Under the pieces are notes generated by a model. The model was not told the DNA's origin, ran no database searches, and saw only the letters and a program-made list of their open reading frames with translations. The translations under genes were made by a program, and so were the position numbers. DNA of 5,141 nucleotides, from contig CALBGU010000176.1 of assembly GCA_937893155.1 (NCBI GenBank), forward strand, positions 1 to 5,141, in the 5' to 3' direction. Numbering within the stretch: the first letter of the stretch is position 1; each line of letters begins with the position of its first letter. Positions 1 to 5,070 of this stretch are shown here, in pieces. Source of the stretch: an uncultured Treponema sp. GTDB lineage: Bacteria; Spirochaetota; Spirochaetia; Treponematales; Treponemataceae.

Positions 1-74
1 CGGTATTTTTTTGCGGCAGAAGCGCGGGGGAAATGCAAAAAACGCTAGAAAACGGGCGATTTTTCAATAAAATA

Positions 75-107
75 TTGACATTAGATTTTTAATTGTGATA
101 CTATAAT
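75..107 (+). promoter_or_regulatory. Probable sigma-70-type promoter of yebC
   Basis: A perfect -35 hexamer TTGACA lies at 75-80. Two -10 elements are possible. GATACT at 97-102 is 16 bp downstream and is preceded by TGT at 94-96, giving an extended -10. The better hexamer TATAAT at 102-107 is 21 bp from TTGACA, too far for the usual spacing. The surrounding DNA is very AT-rich and the start codon follows at 154, leaving a 5' leader of roughly 40 bases. The promoter is well supported, but which -10 is used cannot be decided from sequence. Confidence 0.7.
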
Positions 108-153
108 ATACAATCTCTTTTTTATTGTATTTTATTCATTTAAGGAGTTCTCA

Positions 154-897
154 ATGTCAGGACATAGTAAATGGTCTACGATTAAACATGCTAAGGGAAT
201 CGCAGACGCAAAGCGCGGACAGCTTTTCACAAAGTTTATTAAAGAAATCTCTATTGCTGCAAAGATGGGCGGCGGTGACCCGAATGCAAACCCTCGCTTG
301 CGCACAGCAATCCTCAAGGCTCGTGCTGCTTCTATGCCGAAGGACAACATTGAGCGTGCAATCAAGAAGGGAACTGGCGAAACTGGTGCGGCTTCTTACG
401 AAGAATTGGTATACGAAGGCTACGCGCCGGGCGGAGTTGCTGTGCTCGTTGAAGTTCTTACCGACAACAAGAACAGAGCGGCGGCAAACGTTCGCAATTT
501 CTTCACGAAGAACGGCGGAAACTTGGGAACAACAGGTTCTGTAAGCCGTATGTTTGACCGCAAGGGCGTGATTGAGTACGACGCGGAAAAAGTTTCTGAA
601 GATGAAGTGATGGAAATCGCGCTTGAAGCGGGCGCAGAAGACATCGTAAACGAAGACGGCGTTGTTACGGTTACAACAGACCCGAGTTCATTCGATGCGG
701 TGCTTGAGGCGTTGCAGGCAAAGAACTTCGAGTCTCTTTCTGCGGGAATCAACATGGTTCCGCAGGCGTATGTTTCGGTTGATGCAGAAACCGCAAAGAA
801 AGTGCAGAAGCTCGTTGACAAGCTCGAAGAAGACGAGGACGTTCAGAACGTGTACACAACCGCTGAATATCCTGAGGATTTCGACCCAGAAGCATAA
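154..897 (+). CDS. yebC: YebC/TACO1-family translation or transcription factor
   Basis: This encodes a 247-residue cytoplasmic protein, the usual length for the YebC/TACO1 family. The N-terminal signature MSGHSKWSTIKHAKG is intact, followed by RGQLFTKFIKEI (21-32), GGGDPNANPRLR (39-50), MPKDNIERAIKKGTG (61-75), GYAPGGVAVLVEVLTDNKNR (89-108) and GGNLGTTGSV (121-130). The C-terminus is acidic. Family members were long annotated as DNA-binding regulators; more recent work links them to the ribosome and to relief of stalling at difficult motifs such as polyproline, and human TACO1 supports mitochondrial translation. The ATG at 154 is preceded by AAGGAG (142-147) six bases upstream, so the start is secure. 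In many bacteria yebC sits beside ruvC, ruvA and ruvB. Here it has its own promoter and terminator and no ruv neighbour. The family assignment is very sure; the molecular role is less so. Confidence 0.96.
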   Translation: MSGHSKWSTIKHAKGIADAKRGQLFTKFIKEISIAAKMGGGDPNANPRLRTAILKARAASMPKDNIERAIKKGTGETGAASYEELVYEGYAPGGVAVLVEVLTDNKNRAAANVRNFFTKNGGNLGTTGSVSRMFDRKGVIEYDAEKVSEDEVMEIALEAGAEDIVNEDGVVTVTTDPSSFDAVLEALQAKNFESLSAGINMVPQAYVSVDAETAKKVQKLVDKLEEDEDVQNVYTTAEYPEDFDPEA

Positions 898-915
898 TTT
901 TTGATGTGCATACAC

Positions 916-951
916 AAAAACCAGCATAACCCATGCTGGTTTTTTTATTTT
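916..951 (+). terminator. Rho-independent terminator after yebC
   Basis: CCAGCAT (921-927) pairs perfectly with ATGCTGG (933-939) around the five-base loop AACCC. The stem can be extended by A916-A920 pairing with T940-T944. A run of seven T (940-946), broken by one A and then more T, follows. It starts 18 bp after the yebC stop codon, which is typical of an intrinsic terminator. The flanking A-run could also allow some function in the opposite direction, but no minus-strand gene is seen here. Confidence 0.92.
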
Positions 952-994
952 CTGAAAATGAAACGATGTTTGGCGGTAAAAAAAGGAAACGGAT

Positions 995-1474
995 ATGATT
1001 TTGAATCTGAACACGAAAGAGAAATTGTTTTTGCTCGATGCGCTCAAGGAAAAAGCGGACTCAAAAGAAAAAGCCGCGCTGATTCGAAAAATTGAGCGGA
1101 GTCTCAAACCGATTGCGAAAAAATCCGCCAAAGCAAAAGGGCACGAATGGCAAAAAGAAATCTGTGAAATGATAAGCCGCATTACAAAAATCCCGTTTGA
1201 CCAGTCAAGCGACGAAAGCCAAATCCGAAGCCGCGAGGGGAGCTTAAACGGCGCGGACATCGTGCTGACGGGCGCGGCAAAAGCAAAATTCCCGTATTGC
1301 GTGGAGTGCAAAAATGTGGCGGCGATTTCGCTTCCCGAATGGGTGCGTCAAGCCGAATCCAACGCTGACCGCGGCGACAACTGGCTGCTGTTTATAAAAT
1401 CTCCGCAGTTTTCGATGAAAAAAATCGCTGTGATACCGCTTTCGCTTTTTGAGCGGCTTTTTACGCAGTCATAG
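995..1474 (+). CDS. Stand-alone PD-(D/E)XK nuclease-like protein, phage type
   Basis: This encodes 159 residues. Residues 1-49 are lysine-rich and probably helical. From residue 49 the protein matches, from memory, small PD-(D/E)XK nucleases common in phages and prophages: GHEWQKEI (49-56), then IRSREGSLNGADIVLTG (77-93), FPYCVECK (99-106) and WVRQAESN (116-123). The likely catalytic set is D88 (in GADIV), E104 and K106 (in VECK), with E51 and Q119 as candidate supporting residues. The order D, then ExK about 15 residues later, then a QA-containing helix fits the fold. Such enzymes cut DNA with a metal ion; the substrate cannot be predicted. The ATG at 995 follows AAAGGA (982-987) at seven bases. 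It lies after the yebC terminator with no obvious promoter of its own. No other phage gene is visible. The family is fairly sure; activity is inferred. Confidence 0.75.
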   Translation: MILNLNTKEKLFLLDALKEKADSKEKAALIRKIERSLKPIAKKSAKAKGHEWQKEICEMISRITKIPFDQSSDESQIRSREGSLNGADIVLTGAAKAKFPYCVECKNVAAISLPEWVRQAESNADRGDNWLLFIKSPQFSMKKIAVIPLSLFERLFTQS

Positions 1475-1525
1475 CCTGTCTTAAAAAACGCGGCGATACT
1501 GACACACACTTGGGCTTTGTGAGAG

Positions 1526-1549
1526 ATGCTGAATCAAGTTCAGTATGAC
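1526..1549 (+). repeat. Small hairpin repeat, copy A (TCAAG-N6-ATGAC)
   Basis: ATGCTGAA (1526-1533) pairs with TTCAGTAT (1539-1546) through seven Watson-Crick pairs and one G-T wobble, around the loop TCAAG (1534-1538). The 3' arm runs into ATGAC (1545-1549). The same plan, a short stem around TCAAG followed by ATGAC, recurs three times at 4785-4966. From memory it resembles interspersed intergenic repeats seen in many bacterial genomes, often mis-called as small proteins beginning MLNQVQ. It runs directly into the tandem array: the T-rich stretch at 1549-1561 looks like the tail of an array unit. Confidence 0.65.
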
Positions 1550-1561
1550 TATTTTTTTGTG

Positions 1562-1754
1562 TCCAAAGACTTGGAAAGTGAAAATCGCAGTCTTTTTTTG
1601 TGTCCAAAGAGTTGGAGAGTAAAAATCGCAATCTATTTTTTGATTCCAAAGAGTTGGAGAGCAAAAATTGCCGTCTATTTTTTGATTCCAAAGAGTTGGA
1701 GAGCGAAAATCGCAGTCTTTTTTTGTGTCCAAAAAGTTGAAGAGCGAAAATGCC
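1562..1754. repeat. Minisatellite: four 41-42 bp units plus a partial fifth
   Basis: The units begin TCCAAAG at 1562, 1603, 1645 and 1687, and a degenerate fifth begins at 1728. Their lengths are 41, 42, 42 and 41 bp. Units 1 and 4 share a GTG ending and differ at three positions. Units 2 and 3 share a GAT ending and differ at four, giving an A-B-B-A order. Each full unit starts with a small hairpin, CCAA and TTGG around AGAG or AGAC, followed by an A-rich stretch and a T-run. In unit 5 the TTGG arm has decayed to TTGA. A further unit tail precedes unit 1 (1549-1561). Both strands have open frames through the array only because 42 is a multiple of three; they look like repeat translation, not genes. 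Confidence 0.9.
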
Positions 1755-1766
1755 GATAATAGTTTT

Positions 1767-2678
1767 ATGTTTTCTACGAAAGATTCTTTTTTTGGATATG
1801 CAAAAGCGGTTGGTGCAGTCTGTGCGCTTGCCGTGTTTTTTTCTGCGTGTGCGTCGAATACTCAGGCGATTTGTATTTCGCCTGATGCACCTCCCGCGCC
1901 GACGAATTATCCCGACGATTTTGAGGTAAATCCCAACGTAAGAGCGAATGAGTACCGCGAAGAATGTTTTGTGCGAACGAAACAGGCGCTGTGCTACGAG
2001 GGCGATGAGCGGTTTACCTATCGGCTCGGGCTGGATATTTCGCGGCACGACGGGCGGGTGAATTGGCGCAAGGTGAAAAAATCGGGTCGCGATTTTGTGT
2101 TTTTGCGTATCGGCTGGACGGGCTATCAGTCAGGGATTATCCACACGGACGAGCGCTTTTTTAAGAATATCCGAGGGGCGAAAAAGGCGGGGCTTGATGT
2201 GGGCGTGTATTATTTTAGTCAGGCGATAACGGAGGAGGAAGCGCGCTCGGAGGCGCGGCACGTTATTGCAGACCTTGCGGGGATTGCGCTGGAATTGCCC
2301 GTAGCGTATGACCCCGAGTCGATTCCGTGGGAGTGGGCGCGGACGGACGATATTACGAAAGAACAGGTGATGAAAAATACGCTGGCGTTTTTTGATGAAA
2401 TCAAAAAGGCGGGATATGAGCCGATGATTTATTCAAATCTGCGCTGGGAGGCGTTTTTCTTTGATTTGGAAGCGTTGGGCGACAGCAAAATTTGGTATGC
2501 GGATTATCGCGAAACGCCGAAAACGCCCTACCATTTTGAGTTTTTGCAGTACGACGGCGAGGCGGTTGAAATCAAGGGCGTTCGCCGAAAATGCGATGGC
2601 GATATTCAGTTAATCCCCGTGAAAGAGCAGGGGGGAGAAAAAGGAGTAAACAATGATTCAGATTTTTGGGACGAATAA
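1767..2678 (+). CDS. GH25-family lysozyme-like lipoprotein
   Basis: This is probably an N-acetylmuramidase-type cell-wall hydrolase of glycoside hydrolase family 25, anchored as a lipoprotein. From the ATG at 1767 it is 304 residues. Two early lysines precede a hydrophobic stretch ending FSAC, a relaxed lipobox with the modified cysteine at residue 28. A linker of about 55 residues follows. The catalytic domain opens with GLDISRHDGRVNW (88-100, Asp90), has DPES (182-185) at the expected DxE catalytic pair (Asp182, Glu184), and ends with FLQYDGEAVEIKG and CDGDIQLIP, matching the usual GH25 closing strands. In frame, translation could begin upstream at GTG 1725 inside the repeat array, but that would put 41 residues before the cysteine. 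No candidate start has a good Shine-Dalgarno site. The 3' end overlaps the next gene by 26 bp. Family confidence is high; start confidence is moderate. Confidence 0.85.
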   Translation: MFSTKDSFFGYAKAVGAVCALAVFFSACASNTQAICISPDAPPAPTNYPDDFEVNPNVRANEYREECFVRTKQALCYEGDERFTYRLGLDISRHDGRVNWRKVKKSGRDFVFLRIGWTGYQSGIIHTDERFFKNIRGAKKAGLDVGVYYFSQAITEEEARSEARHVIADLAGIALELPVAYDPESIPWEWARTDDITKEQVMKNTLAFFDEIKKAGYEPMIYSNLRWEAFFFDLEALGDSKIWYADYRETPKTPYHFEFLQYDGEAVEIKGVRRKCDGDIQLIPVKEQGGEKGVNNDSDFWDE

Positions 2679-3012
2679 ATCGTTTGATTGCAAGGCGGCA
2701 CAGCGTTTTTTTAAGGAACGCAGAATCCCGTTTCAGTTTATTGACCTCAAGGAAAAGCCGATGACGCAGGGCGAATTCGATTCTGTGTTGAGTGCGCTCG
2801 GTCGCTCGGAAGGCTCGGTTGAAGCCGCAATCGACGCGCTGACCAACAAAAACGCCAAGGATTACGCTTCGGTTTCGTATCTTGACGACAGCGAAAAAGC
2901 CGCCAAGTTGTTTGAAAACCAAGCCGCATTGCTCACGTTGCCCGTCTGCCGCAACGGAAAGACCTCCGCGACGGCAGGAATGGCGCAAAAAACGTGGGAA
3001 GGCTGGAAATAG
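2653..3012 (+). CDS. ArsC/Spx-family thioredoxin-fold protein, first active-site Cys replaced
   Basis: This encodes 119 residues, typical of the ArsC/Spx/YffB family. The N-terminus MIQIFGTNKSFDCKAAQRFFKERRIPF aligns without gaps to the Spx-type CxxC region, but the first cysteine is Ser10 while Cys13 occupies the second position. The closing region LLTLPVCRNGKTSATAG (93-109) matches the family's conserved (R)TP-x-xRNGK-x-x-x-G segment, with another cysteine at 99. Relatives reduce arsenate, regulate RNA polymerase (Spx) or have unknown roles; with Ser10, classical arsenate reductase chemistry is doubtful. A redox role using Cys13 and Cys99 is only a guess. AAGGAG (2641-2646) lies six bases before the ATG, inside the end of the lysozyme gene, so the two genes are probably cotranscribed and translationally coupled. 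Confidence 0.85.
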   Translation: MIQIFGTNKSFDCKAAQRFFKERRIPFQFIDLKEKPMTQGEFDSVLSALGRSEGSVEAAIDALTNKNAKDYASVSYLDDSEKAAKLFENQAALLTLPVCRNGKTSATAGMAQKTWEGWK

Positions 3013-3056
3013 CAGATTTTTTTGACAGATAGGGCGGCGATATGGTAAAATCTGTC
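3013..3056 (+). promoter_or_regulatory. Inverted repeats overlapping the flavodiiron promoter; possible operator
   Basis: GACAGAT (3024-3030) is the exact inverse of ATCTGTC (3050-3056), spaced by 19 bp. CAGATTTT (3013-3020) is also the exact inverse of AAAATCTG (3047-3054). The right-hand arm is therefore shared by two possible partners. The arms cover the -35 hexamer and the 3' end of the -10 hexamer of the promoter, where a repressor commonly binds. No known regulator motif was recognised, and AT-rich promoter DNA can form such pairs by chance. Confidence 0.35.
3022..3051 (+). promoter_or_regulatory. Sigma-70-type promoter of the flavodiiron gene
   Basis: A perfect TTGACA lies at 3022-3027. 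TAAAAT (3046-3051) follows after 18 bp, matching TATAAT at five of six positions. TGG at 3043-3045 makes it an extended -10. The start codon at 3076 is about 18 bases from the expected transcription start. The downstream gene can therefore be transcribed independently of the ArsC-like gene, which ends only 10 bp before the -35. Confidence 0.78.
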
Positions 3057-3075
3057 GTAATACGCAGGAGGAACT

Positions 3076-4230
3076 ATGGAGATTTCTGAATCTATCAAAT
3101 ATGTGGGCGTGGACGACCACAACATCGATTTGTTTGAAGGGCAATTTGCAGTGCCGAACGGAATGGCGTACAATTCGTATGTTATCATCGACGAGAAATG
3201 TGCGGTGATGGACAGCGTGGACGGCGCTTTCGGCGATGAATGGCTTTCTCATATTGAAGGCGTTTTGGGGGCGCAAAAGCCGGATTTTTTGGTGGTGCAT
3301 CATATGGAAATGGACCATTCGGCGAACGTGTTGCGCTTTGCTCAAAAATATCCCGAAGCAAAAATCGTTGCGTCAAAAGTGGCATTTGCAATGATGAAAA
3401 ATATGTTCGGCACTGATTTTTCTGACCGCCAAATCGTTGCTGCCGAGGGATTTTCGCTTTCGCTTGGAAAACACGAGCTTCGTTTTATTGCCGCTCCGAA
3501 TGTGCATTGGCCTGAAGTTTTGATGAGCTTTGAAAGTGCGGAGGGCGTGCTTTTTAGCGCAGACGCATTCGGAAAATTCGGCGCAAACAACGTGGCAGAT
3601 GACGACTGGGCGTGTGAGGCGCGGCGATATTATTTTGGGATTGTGGGGAAATTCGGTCAGAATGTGCAGGCGGTGCTCAAGAAAGTCGGCGCGCTCAACG
3701 TGGCAAAAATCTGTCCTCTGCACGGTCCAGTGCTGTCGGAAAATTTGGAGCACTATCTTTCGCTGTACGATATATGGTCGAGCTACAAAAGCGAAACGGA
3801 GGGCGTCGCAATCGCATATACAAGCGTCTACGGGCACACAAAGGCGGCGGCGGAGAAATTGTGCGGTATGCTCAAGGAGCGCGGGGTACAAACGGCGATT
3901 TTTGACCTTGCCCGAAGCGATATACACGAGTGCGTGGAAGACGCATTCCGATACAGCAAGTTGGTGCTTGCCACGACGACGTATAACGGTGCGATTTTTC
4001 CTGCAATGCAGTCCTTTATTGCAAAACTCACGGAGCGCAATTTTCAAAATCGCACGGTTGCATTTATTGAAAACGGAAGCTGGGCACCGGTTGCCGCAAA
4101 AAATATGGAAAATGCGCTTTCATCGTGTAAAAATCTGCAATTCTGTCAAAACAAAATCACCATAAAAATCGCGATGACTGGCGAGAACGAAAAACAGCTT
4201 TCTGCCCTTGCAGATGAGCTTTCGGCATAA
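3076..4230 (+). CDS. fprA: A-type flavodiiron protein (O2/NO reductase)
   Basis: This encodes a 384-residue cytoplasmic enzyme, close to the usual 400 of class A flavodiiron proteins. The N-terminal metallo-beta-lactamase-like domain (about 1-240) keeps the full diiron ligand set: H76, E78 and D80 in HHMEMDH (with H81), H144 in NVHWPE, D163 in SADAFG and H216 in CPLHGP. The C-terminal flavodoxin domain (about 243-384) has the FMN phosphate loop TSVYGHT (249-255), then TTTYNGAIFP (300-309) and ENGSWAP (332-338). These enzymes reduce O2 to water and/or NO to N2O, protecting anaerobes. Electrons usually come from rubredoxin or an NADH:rubredoxin reductase; neither is encoded here and there is no fused rubredoxin domain. 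AGGAGG (3066-3071) sits four bases before the ATG, and a strong promoter lies just upstream. O2 versus NO preference cannot be read from sequence. Confidence 0.95.
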   Translation: MEISESIKYVGVDDHNIDLFEGQFAVPNGMAYNSYVIIDEKCAVMDSVDGAFGDEWLSHIEGVLGAQKPDFLVVHHMEMDHSANVLRFAQKYPEAKIVASKVAFAMMKNMFGTDFSDRQIVAAEGFSLSLGKHELRFIAAPNVHWPEVLMSFESAEGVLFSADAFGKFGANNVADDDWACEARRYYFGIVGKFGQNVQAVLKKVGALNVAKICPLHGPVLSENLEHYLSLYDIWSSYKSETEGVAIAYTSVYGHTKAAAEKLCGMLKERGVQTAIFDLARSDIHECVEDAFRYSKLVLATTTYNGAIFPAMQSFIAKLTERNFQNRTVAFIENGSWAPVAAKNMENALSSCKNLQFCQNKITIKIAMTGENEKQLSALADELSA

Positions 4231-4234
4231 AATG

Positions 4235-4250
4235 GCGCGAGACCTTGCGC
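4235..4250 (+). other. Small GC-rich hairpin just after the flavodiiron stop codon
   Basis: GCGCGA (4235-4240) can pair with TTGCGC (4245-4250), with one G-T pair, around the loop GACC. It starts five bases after the stop codon. The following sequence is TTATCGCTATT, not a clean T-run, so it is at best a weak terminator or an mRNA-end structure before the deaminase gene. Confidence 0.25.
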
Positions 4251-4280
4251 TTATCGCTATTGCGTGCTAATCTTACAGCC

Positions 4281-4766
4281 ATGAGTGATTATGTGCGTCC
4301 GACATGGGACGAATATTTTATGGAAGTGTGCCGCACGATTGCCAAACGCGCAACGTGCGACCGTGGACGAAGCGGGTGCGTAATCGCCCGCGACAATCAG
4401 ATTTTGGTAACAGGCTATGTTGGCTCGCCGGCGGGCTTGCCGCATTGCGACGATGTGGGGCATTTGCTTCGGAAATCGCTTCACAACGACGGCACGATAA
4501 CACAGCATTGCGTGCGCACCGTTCACGCCGAGCAAAATGCAATTTGTCAGGCTGCCAAGCGCGGCATCACGATTGACGGCGCGACGCTGTATTGCAAGAT
4601 GACTCCGTGCAGGACGTGCGCAATGCTTATCATAAACTGCGGCATAAAGCGCGTGGTGTGCGAAAAGCATTATCACGATGAAGCGGACAGCCTCGAGATG
4701 TTCAAAATGGCAGGAATCAAAATCGAGCACGTTGAAGACGAGGTGCAAATGTACGCAAATATGTAG
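4281..4766 (+). CDS. Deoxycytidylate (dCMP) deaminase family protein
   Basis: This encodes 161 residues from the ATG at 4281. It is a zinc-dependent deaminase of the dCMP deaminase/ComEB type, predicted to convert dCMP to dUMP, which feeds thymidylate synthesis. The zinc site is complete: HAE (82-84), with His82 as ligand and Glu84 as proton shuttle, and PCRTC (109-113), giving Cys110 and Cys113. The family-typical N-terminal stretch CDRGRSGCVI (26-35) and the GYVGSPAGLPHCDD segment (45-58) are also present, as is HCVRT before the HAE. The name ComEB appears on homologues, but a competence role is not implied. TTG at 4245 is an in-frame upstream alternative that would add 12 residues; MSDYVRPTWDEYF from 4281 looks like the natural family start. 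Neither start has a clear Shine-Dalgarno site. It lies 50 bp after the flavodiiron gene and could share its transcript. Confidence 0.92.
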   Translation: MSDYVRPTWDEYFMEVCRTIAKRATCDRGRSGCVIARDNQILVTGYVGSPAGLPHCDDVGHLLRKSLHNDGTITQHCVRTVHAEQNAICQAAKRGITIDGATLYCKMTPCRTCAMLIINCGIKRVVCEKHYHDEADSLEMFKMAGIKIEHVEDEVQMYANM

Positions 4767-4784
4767 ATGCGGCAGAAAGTGGGC

Positions 4785-4808
4785 TGTCATTATCTCACCT
4801 TGACGTGA
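4785..4808 (-). repeat. Small hairpin repeat, copy C, inverted and degenerate
   Basis: Read on the minus strand this has TCAC and GTGA arms around GTCAAG, followed after eight bases by ATGACA. It keeps the TCAAG-spacer-ATGAC plan of copies A, B and D but with a short four-base stem. It starts 18 bp after the deaminase stop codon. The signature is short, so this copy alone would not be convincing. Confidence 0.4.
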
Positions 4809-4835
4809 ATAATCTTTCATTTAATGCAGATGCAG

Positions 4836-4855
4836 CAAGGGTCTTAAGACCCTTG
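4836..4855. terminator. 20-bp perfect palindrome, possible terminator of the deaminase transcript
   Basis: CAAGGGTC (4836-4843) pairs perfectly with GACCCTTG (4848-4855) around TTAA, which is itself palindromic, so the whole 20 bp is a perfect dyad. It is the first strong stem after the deaminase gene, 69 bp past its stop. Only TTT follows on the + strand, so termination would be weak. It could instead be a protein-binding dyad or part of the repeat cluster that follows. Confidence 0.45.
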
Positions 4856-4877
4856 TTTCAACAGACAGCAGAAAAAA

Positions 4878-4917
4878 ATTCCCGTGTCAAGCACGGGAAT
4901 GACACAGCCAAAGGCTG
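4878..4917 (+). repeat. Small hairpin repeat, copy B, with a second adjoining hairpin
   Basis: This is the best copy of the family. ATTCCCGTG (4878-4886) pairs perfectly over nine bases with CACGGGAAT (4892-4900) around TCAAG (4887-4891), and ATGACA follows at 4899-4904. It is next to a second small stem, CAGCC (4905-4909) and GGCTG (4913-4917), with loop AAA and ATTTT after it. An A-run precedes the first stem (4872-4878). From memory, CCCGTG-TCAAG-CACGGG-type elements are widely dispersed between genes in several bacterial groups. It could help end transcription, but it lacks a proper T-tract. Confidence 0.65.
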
Positions 4918-4948
4918 ATTTTCAAGCCAGAGCCTGCTTTACAAAAAA

Positions 4949-4966
4949 TCAAGTGTGGCGATGACA
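4949..4966 (+). repeat. Small hairpin repeat, copy D, 3' part only
   Basis: TCAAG (4949-4953), a seven-base spacer TGTGGCG, then ATGACA (4961-4966) match the right half of copy B in spacing. The left arm is not conserved: AAAAAA precedes TCAAG, so no stem forms. It looks like a decayed or truncated copy 58 bp after copy B. Confidence 0.4.
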
Positions 4967-5028
4967 GGACGTTTTGTATTACACCGAATTTTTTCGTGCG
5001 TGTATAAAAGGAAATTATTAAAAATCTA

Positions 5029-5057
5029 TTGCATAAAAAAAAATTTTTCTATATGAT
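5029..5057 (+). promoter_or_regulatory. Promoter of tRNA-Gly
   Basis: TTGCAT (5029-5034) matches the -35 consensus at four positions. TATGAT (5052-5057) matches the -10 at five, and the spacer is the ideal 17 bp. The spacer is an A-run followed by a T-run, likely rigid and bent DNA. The mature tRNA begins 14 bases after the -10, so the primary transcript has a leader of only about 7 bases. Confidence 0.75.
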
Positions 5058-5070
5058 AAAAACACATTGC

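Noticed and set aside
1..92. Possible 3' end of an upstream gene, open in frame 3 to a TAA at 90-92 (also short open tails in frames 1 and 2)
   Set aside because: Fewer than 30 codons are visible, no family is recognisable, and all three frames are open for part of it, so none can be preferred.
1562..1754. Tandem units as a CRISPR array
   Set aside because: The units are contiguous and alike across their full length, with no unique spacers between conserved repeats.
1526..1759. Open frame of 77 codons on the + strand through the tandem array, and 83- and 195-codon frames on the minus strand over the same DNA
   Set aside because: Their translations are just the repeat unit read in frame, because two of the units are 42 bp. 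They lack ribosome sites, and the 195-codon minus-strand frame also runs antisense to the lysozyme gene.
1750..1926. Frame starting at ATG 1750, with AAGAG a few bases upstream, overlapping the lysozyme start
   Set aside because: The predicted product is arginine-rich with no domain and is out of frame with the clearly coding lysozyme sequence.
3011..3024. T-run after the ArsC-like stop codon as a terminator
   Set aside because: No stable stem immediately precedes the T-run; the T-run leads directly into the -35 hexamer of the next promoter.
2572..4047. Long minus-strand frames of 257 and 224 codons opposite the ArsC-like and flavodiiron genes
   Set aside because: They are antisense to well-supported genes, show no recognisable motifs and have arginine/histidine-rich shadow-type composition.
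4232..4270. 12-codon frame between the flavodiiron and deaminase genes as a leader peptide
   Set aside because: It has no ribosome site, no run of regulatory codons and no attenuator pair; it is kept only as a minor oddity.
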